Below are positions 1 through 9,010 of a stretch of 64,000 bases of DNA, one piece after another; the stretch's first letter is position 1; each line of letters starts with the position of its first letter. Below the pieces are notes generated by a model. That model saw only the letters and a program-made list of their open reading frames with translations, ran no database searches and was not told where the DNA came from. Made by a program: the position numbers and the translations under genes. This DNA comes from Enterobacteriaceae bacterium LSJC7 (lineage in GTDB: Bacteria; Pseudomonadota; Gammaproteobacteria; Enterobacterales; Enterobacteriaceae), in the NCBI GenBank assembly GCA_000302695.1, contig AMFN01000011.1, positions 1 to 64,000 on the forward strand, in the 5' to 3' direction.

Positions 1-234
1 AATAATCAGGAATGGCTGGTATCCGGAACACAAAACAACAGACAAACAAAAGGCATCGTTCCTCTGTATAATTTTGTTTTATATGCCAATGAAGCAACAG
101 CCAGTCCTGAAAAGCCCTGGCTATCCGTTACGTTAAACAACCGCTTTAAGCGAACGCAGTATAACGAAGCACAGATGGTCGAAATCTGGGAGCGGCTGGT
201 CAATTCGCTGCGCTATCGGCCCGGTGCTTTTTAA
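1..234 (+). CDS. Tli4-family T6SS immunity protein, 3' end (partial)
   Basis: The open frame enters from the left edge and encodes the last 77 residues of a protein that ends in YRPGAF. Its final ~27 residues are essentially the same as the ends of the two full-length proteins downstream, while the preceding ~45 residues are clearly divergent. It is therefore a third, less similar member of the same family. The Tli4 family protects against phospholipase effectors of the Tle4 type in the periplasm. That role is inferred from the full-length relatives, because the N-terminal part and any signal peptide lie outside the window. The 118 bases after its stop codon are identical to those after the next copy, so the repeated unit begins within this gene. 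Confidence 0.75.
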   Translation, partial: NNQEWLVSGTQNNRQTKGIVPLYNFVLYANEATASPEKPWLSVTLNNRFKRTQYNEAQMVEIWERLVNSLRYRPGAF

Positions 235-352
235 CAAAAAGTCCTGCCGGACCAGGTAACGCCGCACGCTGAACGACAACCGCCAGCACAGGTAGCTGGG
301 CTGGCGGGCATGTAATGTCGATTCAGTCTTACGCACAGGTACAGGAGGTGCC

Positions 353-1468
353 ATGCCCTTATTCATCAACATGACAGCGCAACCGCGCATCATCACATCG
401 GCTCTGACCTTATGTGGAGCATTGCTTTTTGTACCCGCGATACCGGCAGCAGCGTCAACGCCACAGAACACGGACGTGGTGGCAACATTGTTCTCAGAGA
501 CAAAGCCGCAATGTATTGGTCGTTATATCATTGACGTTCCGGTATCATTCAATAACCAACTCACCAACGTGATAACCATTGACGGTTTCCGCATTGAGAG
601 TAAACCGCTTTATCTTTCTGCTTTCCAGCAGAGAGTAATTCTACGAGAAAAAGAACTTAATGATGCGATTCATCAATCTGGCAATAAGCAGGAAAACGCC
701 CCTTTCGTAAAAGAAATCATTCGTCTCCCGGAAAACAAAGGCATTATTTTCGATCATAATGAGTCTGAAACGCCGGATATGTATCGGCAAATTGAAGCAC
801 ACTACTACATCAATAATATTGCTTTCATTATCACGACAGATATTCGTGACTTTTCCGATCCCAGGCATTATGAAAAAAAGAAAAAATACCTGGCAAGGGG
901 ATTTACAGAGGCAGATGCAAATAATAAAAATGAAAAACTGATTGCGCTGCAATCTCTTATTTCCCGTCTCAGCGGCCGTCAGGACGACGCCATTCCCACA
1001 GAAAAAGGTCTGTGTATTCCCTACGGTTTTATTAAAGATGATGCCGCTGTTCATAAAGAGAAAGTGTCATTCTCTTATGAAAACAGTGACTTTAATTATG
1101 GGCTGGACTTCAGTAATACACTTAAAGGCTCACAGGACACCTTAATGAACAGAGGCCCTGAAATTGAAGCCGTGCTGGCACAAACCACGTTACTGCGCAC
1201 GATAAAAAAAGGAGCGTTTAACCGCGGCGGCATCAATAACCAGGAATGGCTGATTGCTGGCGTGAAGGAAAGCAACGAGCTGAACGCTACTCTTCCCTTC
1301 TTTGATTTCGTGCTGTATGCAAATGAAGATGTGGGCAGCCCGACAAAACCCTGGCTCGCCATGGCCCTGAGCAACCGGGATAAAAAAACGCAGTATAACG
1401 AAGCGCAGATGGTCGAAATCTGGGAGCGGCTGGTCAATTCGCTGCGCTATCGGCCCGGTGCTTTTTAA
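353..1468 (+). CDS. Tli4-family T6SS phospholipase immunity protein, copy A
   Basis: The protein has 371 residues. A Sec-type signal peptide (hydrophobic residues 14-32, likely cut near residues 33-36 after an Ala run) points to the periplasm. The mature part shows the two blocks expected of the Tli4 family: an N-terminal region beginning QCIGRYIIDVP, and a C-terminal region with GLCIPYGFI and the closing RPGAF. Known Tli4 proteins bind and block a cognate Tle4 phospholipase delivered by a type VI secretion system. No effector or secretion gene is inside the window, so the cognate toxin is presumed to lie to the left. The start is set by AGGAGG five bases upstream. The coding sequence differs from the next copy at only two sites I could find, both synonymous (bases 1141 and 1381). 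Confidence 0.8.
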   Translation: MPLFINMTAQPRIITSALTLCGALLFVPAIPAAASTPQNTDVVATLFSETKPQCIGRYIIDVPVSFNNQLTNVITIDGFRIESKPLYLSAFQQRVILREKELNDAIHQSGNKQENAPFVKEIIRLPENKGIIFDHNESETPDMYRQIEAHYYINNIAFIITTDIRDFSDPRHYEKKKKYLARGFTEADANNKNEKLIALQSLISRLSGRQDDAIPTEKGLCIPYGFIKDDAAVHKEKVSFSYENSDFNYGLDFSNTLKGSQDTLMNRGPEIEAVLAQTTLLRTIKKGAFNRGGINNQEWLIAGVKESNELNATLPFFDFVLYANEDVGSPTKPWLAMALSNRDKKTQYNEAQMVEIWERLVNSLRYRPGAF

Positions 1469-1586
1469 CAAAAAGTCCTGCCGGACCAGGTAACGCCGCA
1501 CGCTGAACGACAACCGCCAGCACAGGTAGCTGGGCTGGCGGGCATGTAATGTCGATTCAGTCTTACGCACAGGTACAGGAGGTGCC

Positions 1587-2702
1587 ATGCCCTTATTCAT
1601 CAACATGACAGCGCAACCGCGCATCATCACATCGGCTCTGACCTTATGTGGAGCATTGCTTTTTGTACCCGCGATACCGGCAGCAGCGTCAACGCCACAG
1701 AACACGGACGTGGTGGCAACATTGTTCTCAGAGACAAAGCCGCAATGTATTGGTCGTTATATCATTGACGTTCCGGTATCATTCAATAACCAACTCACCA
1801 ACGTGATAACCATTGACGGTTTCCGCATTGAGAGTAAACCGCTTTATCTTTCTGCTTTCCAGCAGAGAGTAATTCTACGAGAAAAAGAACTTAATGATGC
1901 GATTCATCAATCTGGCAATAAGCAGGAAAACGCCCCTTTCGTAAAAGAAATCATTCGTCTCCCGGAAAACAAAGGCATTATTTTCGATCATAATGAGTCT
2001 GAAACGCCGGATATGTATCGGCAAATTGAAGCACACTACTACATCAATAATATTGCTTTCATTATCACGACAGATATTCGTGACTTTTCCGATCCCAGGC
2101 ATTATGAAAAAAAGAAAAAATACCTGGCAAGGGGATTTACAGAGGCAGATGCAAATAATAAAAATGAAAAACTGATTGCGCTGCAATCTCTTATTTCCCG
2201 TCTCAGCGGCCGTCAGGACGACGCCATTCCCACAGAAAAAGGTCTGTGTATTCCCTACGGTTTTATTAAAGATGATGCCGCTGTTCATAAAGAGAAAGTG
2301 TCATTCTCTTATGAAAACAGTGACTTTAATTATGGGCTGGACTTCAGTAATACACTTAAAGGCTCACAGGACACTTTAATGAACAGAGGCCCTGAAATTG
2401 AAGCCGTGCTGGCACAAACCACGTTACTGCGCACGATAAAAAAAGGAGCGTTTAACCGCGGCGGCATCAATAACCAGGAATGGCTGATTGCTGGCGTGAA
2501 GGAAAGCAACGAGCTGAACGCTACTCTTCCCTTCTTTGATTTCGTGCTGTATGCAAATGAAGATGTGGGCAGCCCGACAAAACCCTGGCTCGCCATGGCC
2601 CTGAGCAACCGGGACAAAAAAACGCAGTATAACGAAGCGCAGATGGTCGAAATCTGGGAGCGGCTGGTCAATTCGCTGCGCTATCGGCCCGGTGCTTTTT
2701 AA
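1587..2702 (+). CDS. Tli4-family T6SS phospholipase immunity protein, copy B
   Basis: This is a near-perfect duplicate of the preceding gene. The start is displaced by exactly 1234 bases, with the same 371-residue protein, the same AGGAGG ribosome site and the same signal peptide. Compared base by base, I see only two synonymous differences. The 118-base spacer before it is identical to the spacer before copy A. After its stop codon the sequence soon diverges (for example the base runs near 2717 and 2743), which marks the right edge of the duplication. Family knowledge points to periplasmic neutralisation of a Tle4-type lipase. Identical copies may raise dosage or simply be a recent unequal-crossover product. 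Confidence 0.8.
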   Translation: MPLFINMTAQPRIITSALTLCGALLFVPAIPAAASTPQNTDVVATLFSETKPQCIGRYIIDVPVSFNNQLTNVITIDGFRIESKPLYLSAFQQRVILREKELNDAIHQSGNKQENAPFVKEIIRLPENKGIIFDHNESETPDMYRQIEAHYYINNIAFIITTDIRDFSDPRHYEKKKKYLARGFTEADANNKNEKLIALQSLISRLSGRQDDAIPTEKGLCIPYGFIKDDAAVHKEKVSFSYENSDFNYGLDFSNTLKGSQDTLMNRGPEIEAVLAQTTLLRTIKKGAFNRGGINNQEWLIAGVKESNELNATLPFFDFVLYANEDVGSPTKPWLAMALSNRDKKTQYNEAQMVEIWERLVNSLRYRPGAF

Positions 2703-2808
2703 CAAAAAGTCCTGCCGGGTCAGGTAACGCCGCACGCTGAATAACAACCGCCAGCACTCCACACCTGGAGTCTGTAAGGCCGCGCTGCATCTGCCAGAGC
2801 AAGCCGGG

Positions 2809-3336
2809 TTACTCCTGCGGCCGTGCCGCCTTCACGCCGCGTCGTTCATCAAGCCAGTCCTGTACTTCCACCACATAGGTATCCGGGGCTTTTTTCATCA
2901 TCCGGCGTGTGAGGTCCAGAATGGTGTGCTGTGCCAGCGCCTCTTCCATGCGCTGTTGCGCGGTATCCATCACCATGCGCACGCTGCACGGTGTGTCGCA
3001 GGCCCAGGCTGGCGGCTCGTCGTTAAACACCGCCATGCGCTGGCGCACCTCACGGCATTCAAACAGTTGTTTGCCTTCATCCACGGCAAGCGCAACGTCC
3101 AGCACGGTTATCTCCTCCGGTGGACGAGACAGGCGAAAGCCGCCGCCGCGCCCTTCCGTGCTCTCCACCAGCCCCGCCTTTGCCAGCTTTGTGAAGATCT
3201 TGCCCAGAAATACGTAAGGGATGCCGTGCAACTGCGCAATTTCCCGCACGCTCATCTCCTGAGTGTTGCCCCGGGCATCTACCATGCTCATCAGGCTATG
3301 GACGCCATATTCCACGCCAGAACTGAAAAAACTCAT
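2809..3336 (-). CDS. Rrf2-family transcriptional regulator
   Basis: The protein has 175 residues when started at the ATG at 3336, which has AGGGGAG six bases upstream. A GTG six codons earlier is possible but lacks such a site. The N-terminal winged helix-turn-helix (about residues 1-70, including the wing GRGGGFRLSR) is typical of Rrf2 proteins such as IscR and NsrR. Three cysteines, at about residues 94, 113 and 117, lie in the region where IscR and NsrR hold a [2Fe-2S] or [4Fe-4S] cluster. The first spacing is longer than in those proteins, so cluster binding is an inference. The gene is transcribed away from the oxidoreductase gene at 3658 and shares a 321-base intergenic region with it. 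It probably senses a redox or nitrosative signal and controls that neighbour. Confidence 0.8.
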   Translation of the reverse strand: MSFFSSGVEYGVHSLMSMVDARGNTQEMSVREIAQLHGIPYVFLGKIFTKLAKAGLVESTEGRGGGFRLSRPPEEITVLDVALAVDEGKQLFECREVRQRMAVFNDEPPAWACDTPCSVRMVMDTAQQRMEEALAQHTILDLTRRMMKKAPDTYVVEVQDWLDERRGVKAARPQE

Positions 3337-3657
3337 GCCGTGCTCCCCTGCCACCGAAAAGAAAATATAAAACAGTGAGTTACCTTACCTTCTTATCAGC
3401 GACACACAATATCTAAGATAAATCACATCGTAGTATAAGCAGGAGTCCGACGCAGGTAAATGCCCACTTATGTTCTCATTTAACACAATACATCCTGCCC
3501 CCTGTCGTTGGATCGCATATCAGAGAAGCCGATCGCCTGCGTTTACCGATCCCAGTACAACTAAGATCGCACTCACGATCAAAAATCATGTTGCGCCAAT
3601 ATCTACTACCATTATAGTCTTAGTATAAATAACTCAGACAATTTTCAGAGGCAGGAA
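3337..3657. promoter_or_regulatory. Divergent promoter region, Rrf2 regulator / oxidoreductase
   Basis: This 321-base AT-rich spacer holds no gene. An 11-base palindrome, TATCTAAGATA, lies at 3410-3420. A second AT-rich cluster, with two candidate -10 boxes (TATAGT and TATAAA) and related TAGTAT and CTTAGTAT words, lies at 3601-3630, just before the oxidoreductase start. These are candidate Rrf2 operator and promoter sites. No consensus for this regulator is known to me, so the assignment is tentative. Confidence 0.35.
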
Positions 3658-4860
3658 ATGAGCAAGAACATCGTTATCATTGGGGCAGGTTTTGCTGGCA
3701 TGTGGTCCGCACTGAGTGCGGCACGTCTGGCGTTTTTACACAACAGCACGGACATCACCGTTACCGTTATCGCGCCACAGGCCGCGCTGTGCATTCGCCC
3801 ACGGTTGTACGAGAGCAACCCGGCGGCACTCGCCTCGCCGCTGCTGCCGCTGTTTGCCGCAACGGGGGTTACGTTTGTCGCAGGTAGCGTCAGCCATATC
3901 GACAGCGATGCACACCAGGTGACTTACTCAGATGAAAACGGTCTGGAAAACACCCTCTCCTTCGACAAGCTGATACTCGCCAGCGGTAGTCGCCTTAATC
4001 GCGACGCCGTTGCCGGTGCCGAGGCCTTCGCCTTTGATATCGATCAGGCTGAGGCGGCAGCCCACTTCGACAGGCATTTGCACTCCCTGGCAACCCAGCC
4101 GCAAAGTGCTGCCCGCAACACCTTTGTGGTATGCGGCGGCGGGCTGACCGGTATTGAGCTTGCAACCGAACTGCCAGCCCGCGCACGTGCGGTTCTGGGA
4201 GCAGAAGCTGAGATACGGGTGATGGTGGTTGAACGCGCCAGCGCGCCCGGCGGCCAGTTCAGCCATGAGATGCAACAGACCATTGCCGAAGCCTCCCGCG
4301 AGCTTGGCGTCGAGTGGCGGCTTAACAGTAGCGTGGAAGAGGTACGTGCCGACGGCGTGCTGCTGACCAACGGTGAATTTATTGCCTCCCATTCGGTGGT
4401 GCTGACAGCGGGCGTCAGCGCCAGTCCACTCGCCGCGCAGATTAACGGCGAGCGTGACGCTCGCGGTCGCCTGCATGTGGACGACAACCTGAAAGTCATC
4501 GGTCAGGACGATATCTACGCCACCGGCGACGTGGCCCGTGCAGTGTGTGACGACGAAGGCCGCTTTGCGCTGATGACCTGCCAGCACGCCATTCCATTGG
4601 GCAAATTTGCCGGTAACAACGCCGCCGCTGCACTACTCGGCGTGACACCGCTGCCTTATCGCCAGCCGGGATACGTAACCTGTGTCGACCTGGGAGAATG
4701 GGGCGCAGTGTTCACTGAAACCTGGGAGCAAAAGGTGAAGGCGGTACGCAGCGAGGCAAAAGCTATCAAAATCTCTATCACTCACGATCTTATCGTAGCA
4801 CCTGCCGCCGAGCGCGAAACCGCGTTTCGCCAGGCCGATCCGTTGGCACCGTTTGTGTAA
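3658..4860 (+). CDS. NAD(P)/FAD-dependent oxidoreductase, NDH-2-like
   Basis: This 400-residue pyridine-nucleotide-disulfide oxidoreductase family protein has the usual fold order. An FAD-binding GAGFAG is at residues 9-14, an NAD(P)-binding GGGLTG at 160-165, and the second FAD motif ATGDVA at about 288-293. The arrangement resembles type II NADH dehydrogenases, which pass electrons from NADH to quinone, but I see no C-terminal membrane-anchoring helix, so its acceptor is uncertain. The start follows an AGG-AGGA-type ribosome site directly before the ATG. It is divergent from an Rrf2 regulator and has no co-directional partner, since the next gene lies 391 bases away behind a hairpin. Such gene pairs fit a redox-stress-responsive electron-transfer role, which is inferred. 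Confidence 0.75.
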   Translation: MSKNIVIIGAGFAGMWSALSAARLAFLHNSTDITVTVIAPQAALCIRPRLYESNPAALASPLLPLFAATGVTFVAGSVSHIDSDAHQVTYSDENGLENTLSFDKLILASGSRLNRDAVAGAEAFAFDIDQAEAAAHFDRHLHSLATQPQSAARNTFVVCGGGLTGIELATELPARARAVLGAEAEIRVMVVERASAPGGQFSHEMQQTIAEASRELGVEWRLNSSVEEVRADGVLLTNGEFIASHSVVLTAGVSASPLAAQINGERDARGRLHVDDNLKVIGQDDIYATGDVARAVCDDEGRFALMTCQHAIPLGKFAGNNAAAALLGVTPLPYRQPGYVTCVDLGEWGAVFTETWEQKVKAVRSEAKAIKISITHDLIVAPAAERETAFRQADPLAPFV

Positions 4861-4884
4861 TCACGCCGTCAATTCACCGTTACC

Positions 4885-4905
4885 AGCCCGCAACCATTGC
4901 GGGCT
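4885..4905 (+). terminator. Stem-loop after the oxidoreductase gene
   Basis: Perfect 9-base inverted repeat (AGCCCGCAA / TTGCGGGCT) with a 3-base loop, 24 bases after the stop codon. No run of T follows, so it may act as an RNA-end stabiliser or a weak terminator. The rest of the 391-base gap to 5252 is AT-rich near its right end and holds no gene I can support. Confidence 0.4.
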
Positions 4906-5251
4906 ATGCACCAGAACGCCTCGTCTGTCACCGCGGGGCGTCAGCACAGCAAATAAAACTACCTGAATGGCATTATTGCACCCGCGCATCTGGCGGCGTT
5001 TTCGTCCTGCTCTGGGTAAAGACGTATGTGGTGAATCAACGGATGCTTCAAACATCGGCAGAAAACCGCGCCAACTCTGACGTCTTAACGCAGCATGTTA
5101 TATGGCAACACCTCCTCCTACCAGCACCAGACTCGTTATTTATAGGATAACTCCAGGCAATTCCACTAACTCTGTTTAGTAAAGGTATAGGTAAAAACAA
5201 TGATAATTACGCTGAATTATCTTACTGCAATTAAATCAGGTACTTAAATAA

Positions 5252-5953
5252 ATGAAAAAGATCGTTGCTGTTTCTACCCTCAGTGTTTTGTGTGCTTTTG
5301 CTAACGCAGCTTCCGCCAATGAGGGCGTTTACGTCTCCGGTAAACTGGGAACATCGGTTGTTCACGTCAGCGGCGCTAAGTCCAAGCTCGTCGAAGAAGG
5401 CGAAGTCATGGCCAGCGCCAAATCATCAAGCCAGAATAAAGGCGTGTTCGCCGGCGGCATCGCTGTAGGTTACGATTTCAACGCTCAGCACCAGCTTCCG
5501 GTGCGCGTAGAGCTGGATGCGACTTTCCGTGGTAACGGCTCATCTAACGGTCACGCCGTTATTGAAGACTTCAGCGATAATGCGCGCCTTAAAAACCGCG
5601 TAAAAGCCGACACCTACATGCTGAACGGTTACTACGATTTCCATAACAGCAGCGCAATCACCCCTTACATCAGCGCAGGCATGGGTCTGGCACACGTAAA
5701 ACTCAAGCACAAAGCGGTAGATGCAGACGGTGAAGGTCGTGTTTCTGGCTCCTCCAACAACTTCGCCTGGGGCGTTGGCGTGGGTGCTCAGTACGCGGTA
5801 ACCGAGAACATTGCCATTGATGCTGGCTACAAATACATCCACGCTGGCAAAGTGAGCGCGTCTTACTACAACCCTGAATTGGATCTCGCTTACAAAGCGA
5901 AAGCGAAAGCATCCGTTAACGACTTCGTGGTTGGCGTGACCTACAGCTTCTGA
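5252..5953 (+). CDS. Outer-membrane beta-barrel protein (Opa/OmpA-like, porin-family)
   Basis: The 233-residue protein has a clear signal peptide (residues 1-22, ending ANAASAN). The mature part alternates polar and hydrophobic residues, with aromatic girdle residues and a C-terminal phenylalanine (GVTYSF), the outer-membrane assembly signature. Segments such as YISAGMGLAHVKLK and AIDAGYKYIHAGKV match the eight-stranded opacity-protein-like barrel family. Ligand and role are unknown; relatives serve in adhesion, serum resistance or envelope stability. The gene stands alone between hairpins. The ribosome site is weak (CAGG about 11 bases before the ATG). A lysine/alanine-rich stretch near residues 213-222 probably forms an extracellular or periplasmic loop. 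It is not the autotransporter YhjY found nearby in E. coli. Confidence 0.7.
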   Translation: MKKIVAVSTLSVLCAFANAASANEGVYVSGKLGTSVVHVSGAKSKLVEEGEVMASAKSSSQNKGVFAGGIAVGYDFNAQHQLPVRVELDATFRGNGSSNGHAVIEDFSDNARLKNRVKADTYMLNGYYDFHNSSAITPYISAGMGLAHVKLKHKAVDADGEGRVSGSSNNFAWGVGVGAQYAVTENIAIDAGYKYIHAGKVSASYYNPELDLAYKAKAKASVNDFVVGVTYSF

Positions 5954-6042
5954 TAAACCGCCGCCCTGCTGAAGGCAGTGCGTTCCCCTCTATCGTGAGG
6001 GAGAACGCGCCCAATTATCTTCACAGGCTCGGTCGTTTAGAC

Positions 6043-6074
6043 AAAAAACCCTGCGCACTGCGCAGGGTTTTTTC
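6043..6074. terminator. Bidirectional terminator between barrel gene and dppF
   Basis: Strong GC stem CCCTGCGCA / TGCGCAGGG with AAAAAA on the left and TTTTTT on the right, so it can end transcription from both converging genes. A further inverted repeat (GCGTTCCCCTC / GAGGGAGAACGC) lies just before it at about 5980-6008. Confidence 0.85.
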
Positions 6075-6095
6075 ATATTAAAGCCACCAGTAAAA

Positions 6096-7109
6096 TCAAC
6101 CAGCAAGCTTATCGCCGTTTTCGTCCTGGTCTACAGCAAAGCAGGCGACCAGCTGGCCGTCATACTCGTAAAGCTGCGGTGCAAACTGCGTACAGGTGCC
6201 AAACCGCCGCCAACAGCGGGCGTTAAAGGCACAACCCGGCGGCGGGTTGAGCGGGCTGGGTAGCTCGCCGGTAAGCTTAATGCGCTCGCGCCGGTCATCC
6301 GGGTTCAGGCGCGGCGTAGCTGACAGCAGCGCCTGGGTGTACGGGTGACGCGGGTTGTTGAAAATCTGCTCCTTCGTGCCCTTCTCCACGCAGCGGCCCA
6401 GATACATCACCATCACTTCATCGGCAATGTGCTCCACCACCGACAGGTCATGGGAGATAAACACGTACGACAGCCCCATTTCCTGTTGCAGATCCATCAT
6501 CAGATTCAGCACCTGCGCACGCACGGAGACATCCAGCGCCGACACCGGCTCGTCGGCAATCACCACGTCCGGGTCAAGCATCAGCCCGCGTGCAATCGCA
6601 ATACGCTGGCGCTGCCCGCCGGAGAACATGTGCGGATAGCGATCGTAGTGCTCGGTTTTCAGGCCCACCTTCGCCATCATCGCCAGCGCCTTTTCGCGCC
6701 GCTCGGCACCGCTGAGGCTGGTGTTAATGAGCAGCGGCTCTTCGAGGATCTGCCCGACTTTTTTACGCGGGTTGAGCGAGCCATACGGGTTCTGAAACAC
6801 AATCTGGATCTTCTGGCGTCTGAGCTTCTGCGCCTGCGGGTCGTGCTTAAGCAAGTCCTGGCCGTGCCAGTAGAGCTGCCCGTCGCTCGGCGTTTCAATC
6901 ATAGTCAACAACCTGCCAAGCGTTGATTTACCACAGCCGGACTCGCCAACCACCGCCAGCGTTTTGCCGCGCTCAAGGGTAAACGACACGCCGTCGAGCG
7001 CTTTTACCAGGCGCTCCGGCGAGAACAGGCCCTTTTTCACCGGGTAGTGTTTTTTCAGATCAATCGCGCGCAGCAGTGGCTGCTGTGTGCTGGCCTCATG
7101 CGAACTCAT
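6096..7109 (-). CDS. dppF: Dipeptide ABC transporter ATP-binding subunit DppF
   Basis: This 337-residue ATPase powers dipeptide uptake at the inner membrane together with DppD. It shows Walker [10 protein letters not shown], signature FSGGQRQR, Walker [13 protein letters not shown], and the cysteine-containing C-terminal oligopeptide-transporter extension ([15 protein letters not shown]). The start MSSHEAST is chosen because the upstream frame is only the antisense-like tail of dppD. It overlaps the dppD end by 14 bases, which implies translational coupling. E. coli DppF is of nearly equal length (334). It is the last gene of dppABCDF, ended by the bidirectional terminator at 6043. Confidence 0.95.
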   Translation of the reverse strand: MSSHEASTQQPLLRAIDLKKHYPVKKGLFSPERLVKALDGVSFTLERGKTLAVVGESGCGKSTLGRLLTMIETPSDGQLYWHGQDLLKHDPQAQKLRRQKIQIVFQNPYGSLNPRKKVGQILEEPLLINTSLSGAERREKALAMMAKVGLKTEHYDRYPHMFSGGQRQRIAIARGLMLDPDVVIADEPVSALDVSVRAQVLNLMMDLQQEMGLSYVFISHDLSVVEHIADEVMVMYLGRCVEKGTKEQIFNNPRHPYTQALLSATPRLNPDDRRERIKLTGELPSPLNPPPGCAFNARCWRRFGTCTQFAPQLYEYDGQLVACFAVDQDENGDKLAG

Positions 7110-8088
7110 AGGTCGGCCTCCCGGCGTCGTCGAGCGGATAGTGACATTTGGACTGACGGTTGCCATCCACGGCATTGAGCGCCGGTTCTTCGGCGCGGCA
7201 AATGTCTGTGGCATACGGGCAGCGCGGGTTGAGCAGGCAGCCGGTGGGACGGTCATATTTACCAGGCACCACGCCAGGCAGCGACGCCAGCCGCGCTTTG
7301 TCCTGGGCAAACTCCGGCAGCGCACGCAGTAGCGCCTGGGTGTACGGGTGGCGCGGCGCGCGGAAGATATCGCGAGCGTCGCCCACTTCTACTACCTGGC
7401 CTGCGTACATCACAATAATGCGCTGTGCGGCCTCAGCCACCAGCGCCAGGTCATGGGTTATCAGGATAAGCGCCATGTTTTCCTGGCGTTGCAGGCTCAG
7501 CAACAGCTCAATGATTTGCGCCTGAATTGTCACATCCAGCGCCGTGGTCGGCTCATCGGCAATCAGCAGTTTAGGCCGACAGGCGATGGCCATTGCTATC
7601 ATCACGCGCTGGCTCATGCCGCCAGAAAGCTGGTGCGGATACACGTCAAGCCGCGAGGCCGGATCGGGAATACCCACCTGGGTTAGCAGGTCGATGGCCC
7701 GCTGGCGCCGGGTGCGGCGGTTACCGCCCTGGTGCACCTTGACGGCCTCCATTATCTGGTAACCCACGGTGTAACACGGGTTGAGGCTGGTCATGGGATC
7801 CTGGAAGATCATCGCCACTTCTGCGCCCACCAGGTTGCGGCGCTCACGCTCGGAAATGCGTTGCAGATCCTGGCCGTTAAACGTCAGTTGCTCGGCCGTG
7901 ACGCGGCCAGGAAAATCAATCAGCCCCATAATCGCCAGCGAGCTAACGGACTTGCCAGAGCCGGATTCGCCGACGATGCCGACCACCTGGCCCTGTTCCA
8001 CGCTGTAGCTCACGCGGTCTACCGCGCGAAAAGGTGCCTCAACGTCTCCGAAGTGCACCGATAATTTATCGACATTCAATAACGCCAT
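7096..8088 (-). CDS. dppD: Dipeptide ABC transporter ATP-binding subunit DppD
   Basis: This 330-residue ATPase is the partner of DppF. It has Walker A GESGSGKS, signature LSGGMSQR, Walker [13 protein letters not shown], and the C-terminal extension [14 protein letters not shown], whose cysteines are conserved in Dpp/Opp ATPases. The start [15 protein letters not shown] matches the E. coli start; 17 additional upstream in-frame codons belong to the dppC-dppD junction. Ten bases separate it from dppC, and it overlaps dppF. It hydrolyses ATP in the cytoplasm to drive dipeptide (and haem-precursor) import through DppBC. Confidence 0.95.
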   Translation of the reverse strand: MALLNVDKLSVHFGDVEAPFRAVDRVSYSVEQGQVVGIVGESGSGKSVSSLAIMGLIDFPGRVTAEQLTFNGQDLQRISERERRNLVGAEVAMIFQDPMTSLNPCYTVGYQIMEAVKVHQGGNRRTRRQRAIDLLTQVGIPDPASRLDVYPHQLSGGMSQRVMIAMAIACRPKLLIADEPTTALDVTIQAQIIELLLSLQRQENMALILITHDLALVAEAAQRIIVMYAGQVVEVGDARDIFRAPRHPYTQALLRALPEFAQDKARLASLPGVVPGKYDRPTGCLLNPRCPYATDICRAEEPALNAVDGNRQSKCHYPLDDAGRPTYEFA

Positions 8089-8098
8089 CTCGTGCCTC

Positions 8099-9001
8099 TT
8101 ACTGCTTAAGTTTGGGATCCAGCGCGTCACGCAGACCATCGCCCATCAGGTTAAACGCCAGCACCGTCAGGAGAATGGCAATACCCGGGAAGGTCACAAC
8201 CCACCAGGCGCTTTGCGCAAACTGCAGTACGTCGGAAAGCATGGTGCCCCACTCCGGCGTTGGCGGCTGTGCGCCCATGCCGAGGAAGCCCAATGCGGCC
8301 ATATCGAGAATGGCGTTAGAAAAACCGAGCGACGCCTGAACAATCAGCGGCGCAAGGCAGTTGGGTAGGATGTTGACAAACATCTGGCGCAGCGCCCCCG
8401 CGCCCGCCACACGCGAGGCGGTGACGTAGTCGCGATGCACTTCCACCAGCACCGCTGCGCGGGTCAGGCGCACGTAGTGCGGCAGTGCCACGAACGTCAG
8501 CGCCAGCGAGGCGTTAACGATGGACGGACCAAACACCGCCACCAGCACCAGCGCCAGCAGCAGGCTCGGCAACGCCAGCATGATATCGACAACGCGCATG
8601 ATGATGCTGTCAACCACGCCGCCAAAGTAACCTGCTATCAGGCCAAGAATCACGCCCATAATCAGCGACAGCACCACCACCAGGCAGCCCACCAGCAGCG
8701 ACAGGCGCGCACCGTACATCAGGCGCGAGAGAATATCGCGACCCACGTCGTCGGTGCCGAGGATGTACTGCCAGCTACCGCCATCCTGCCATACCGGCGG
8801 GTGCAGCAGCGCATCGCGAAACTGTTCTGCCGGGTTGTGCGGTGCAATAAAGTTGGCAAATACGGCAATGATGACCATCGCTACCACGTAGCACAGCCCC
8901 ACCACCGCGCCCTTGTTGCGGCAAAAGTAGTGCCAGAACTCGCGCAGCGGTGTCATCGGCGCTGGCGCGGTAATGGTTTTTTCAGTTGTTAATTGTGTCA
9001 C
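8099..9001 (-). CDS. dppC: Dipeptide ABC transporter permease DppC
   Basis: The 300-residue inner-membrane permease is the same length as E. coli DppC. One N-terminal membrane segment (about 32-54) is followed by the BPD_transp_1 core. The core holds the EAA-type loop ([20 protein letters not shown]) that contacts the ATPases. It forms the transmembrane channel with DppB. Only nine bases separate it from dppB and ten from dppD, as expected for one transcript. Confidence 0.95.
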   Translation of the reverse strand: MTQLTTEKTITAPAPMTPLREFWHYFCRNKGAVVGLCYVVAMVIIAVFANFIAPHNPAEQFRDALLHPPVWQDGGSWQYILGTDDVGRDILSRLMYGARLSLLVGCLVVVLSLIMGVILGLIAGYFGGVVDSIIMRVVDIMLALPSLLLALVLVAVFGPSIVNASLALTFVALPHYVRLTRAAVLVEVHRDYVTASRVAGAGALRQMFVNILPNCLAPLIVQASLGFSNAILDMAALGFLGMGAQPPTPEWGTMLSDVLQFAQSAWWVVTFPGIAILLTVLAFNLMGDGLRDALDPKLKQ

Positions 9002-9010
9002 GGTGTCCCC

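Larger units (their letters stand above)
353..2702 (+). repeat. 1234-bp direct tandem duplication covering immunity gene plus spacer
   Basis: Bases 235-1468 and 1469-2702 are direct repeats of 1234 bases. Each holds a 118-base spacer and a complete immunity gene. The copies differ at 1141/2375 (C/T) and 1381/2615 (T/C). The left partial gene shares its last ~85 bases and the following spacer with the unit, so recombination between paralogous 3' ends is a simple explanation for the duplication. Confidence 0.9.
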
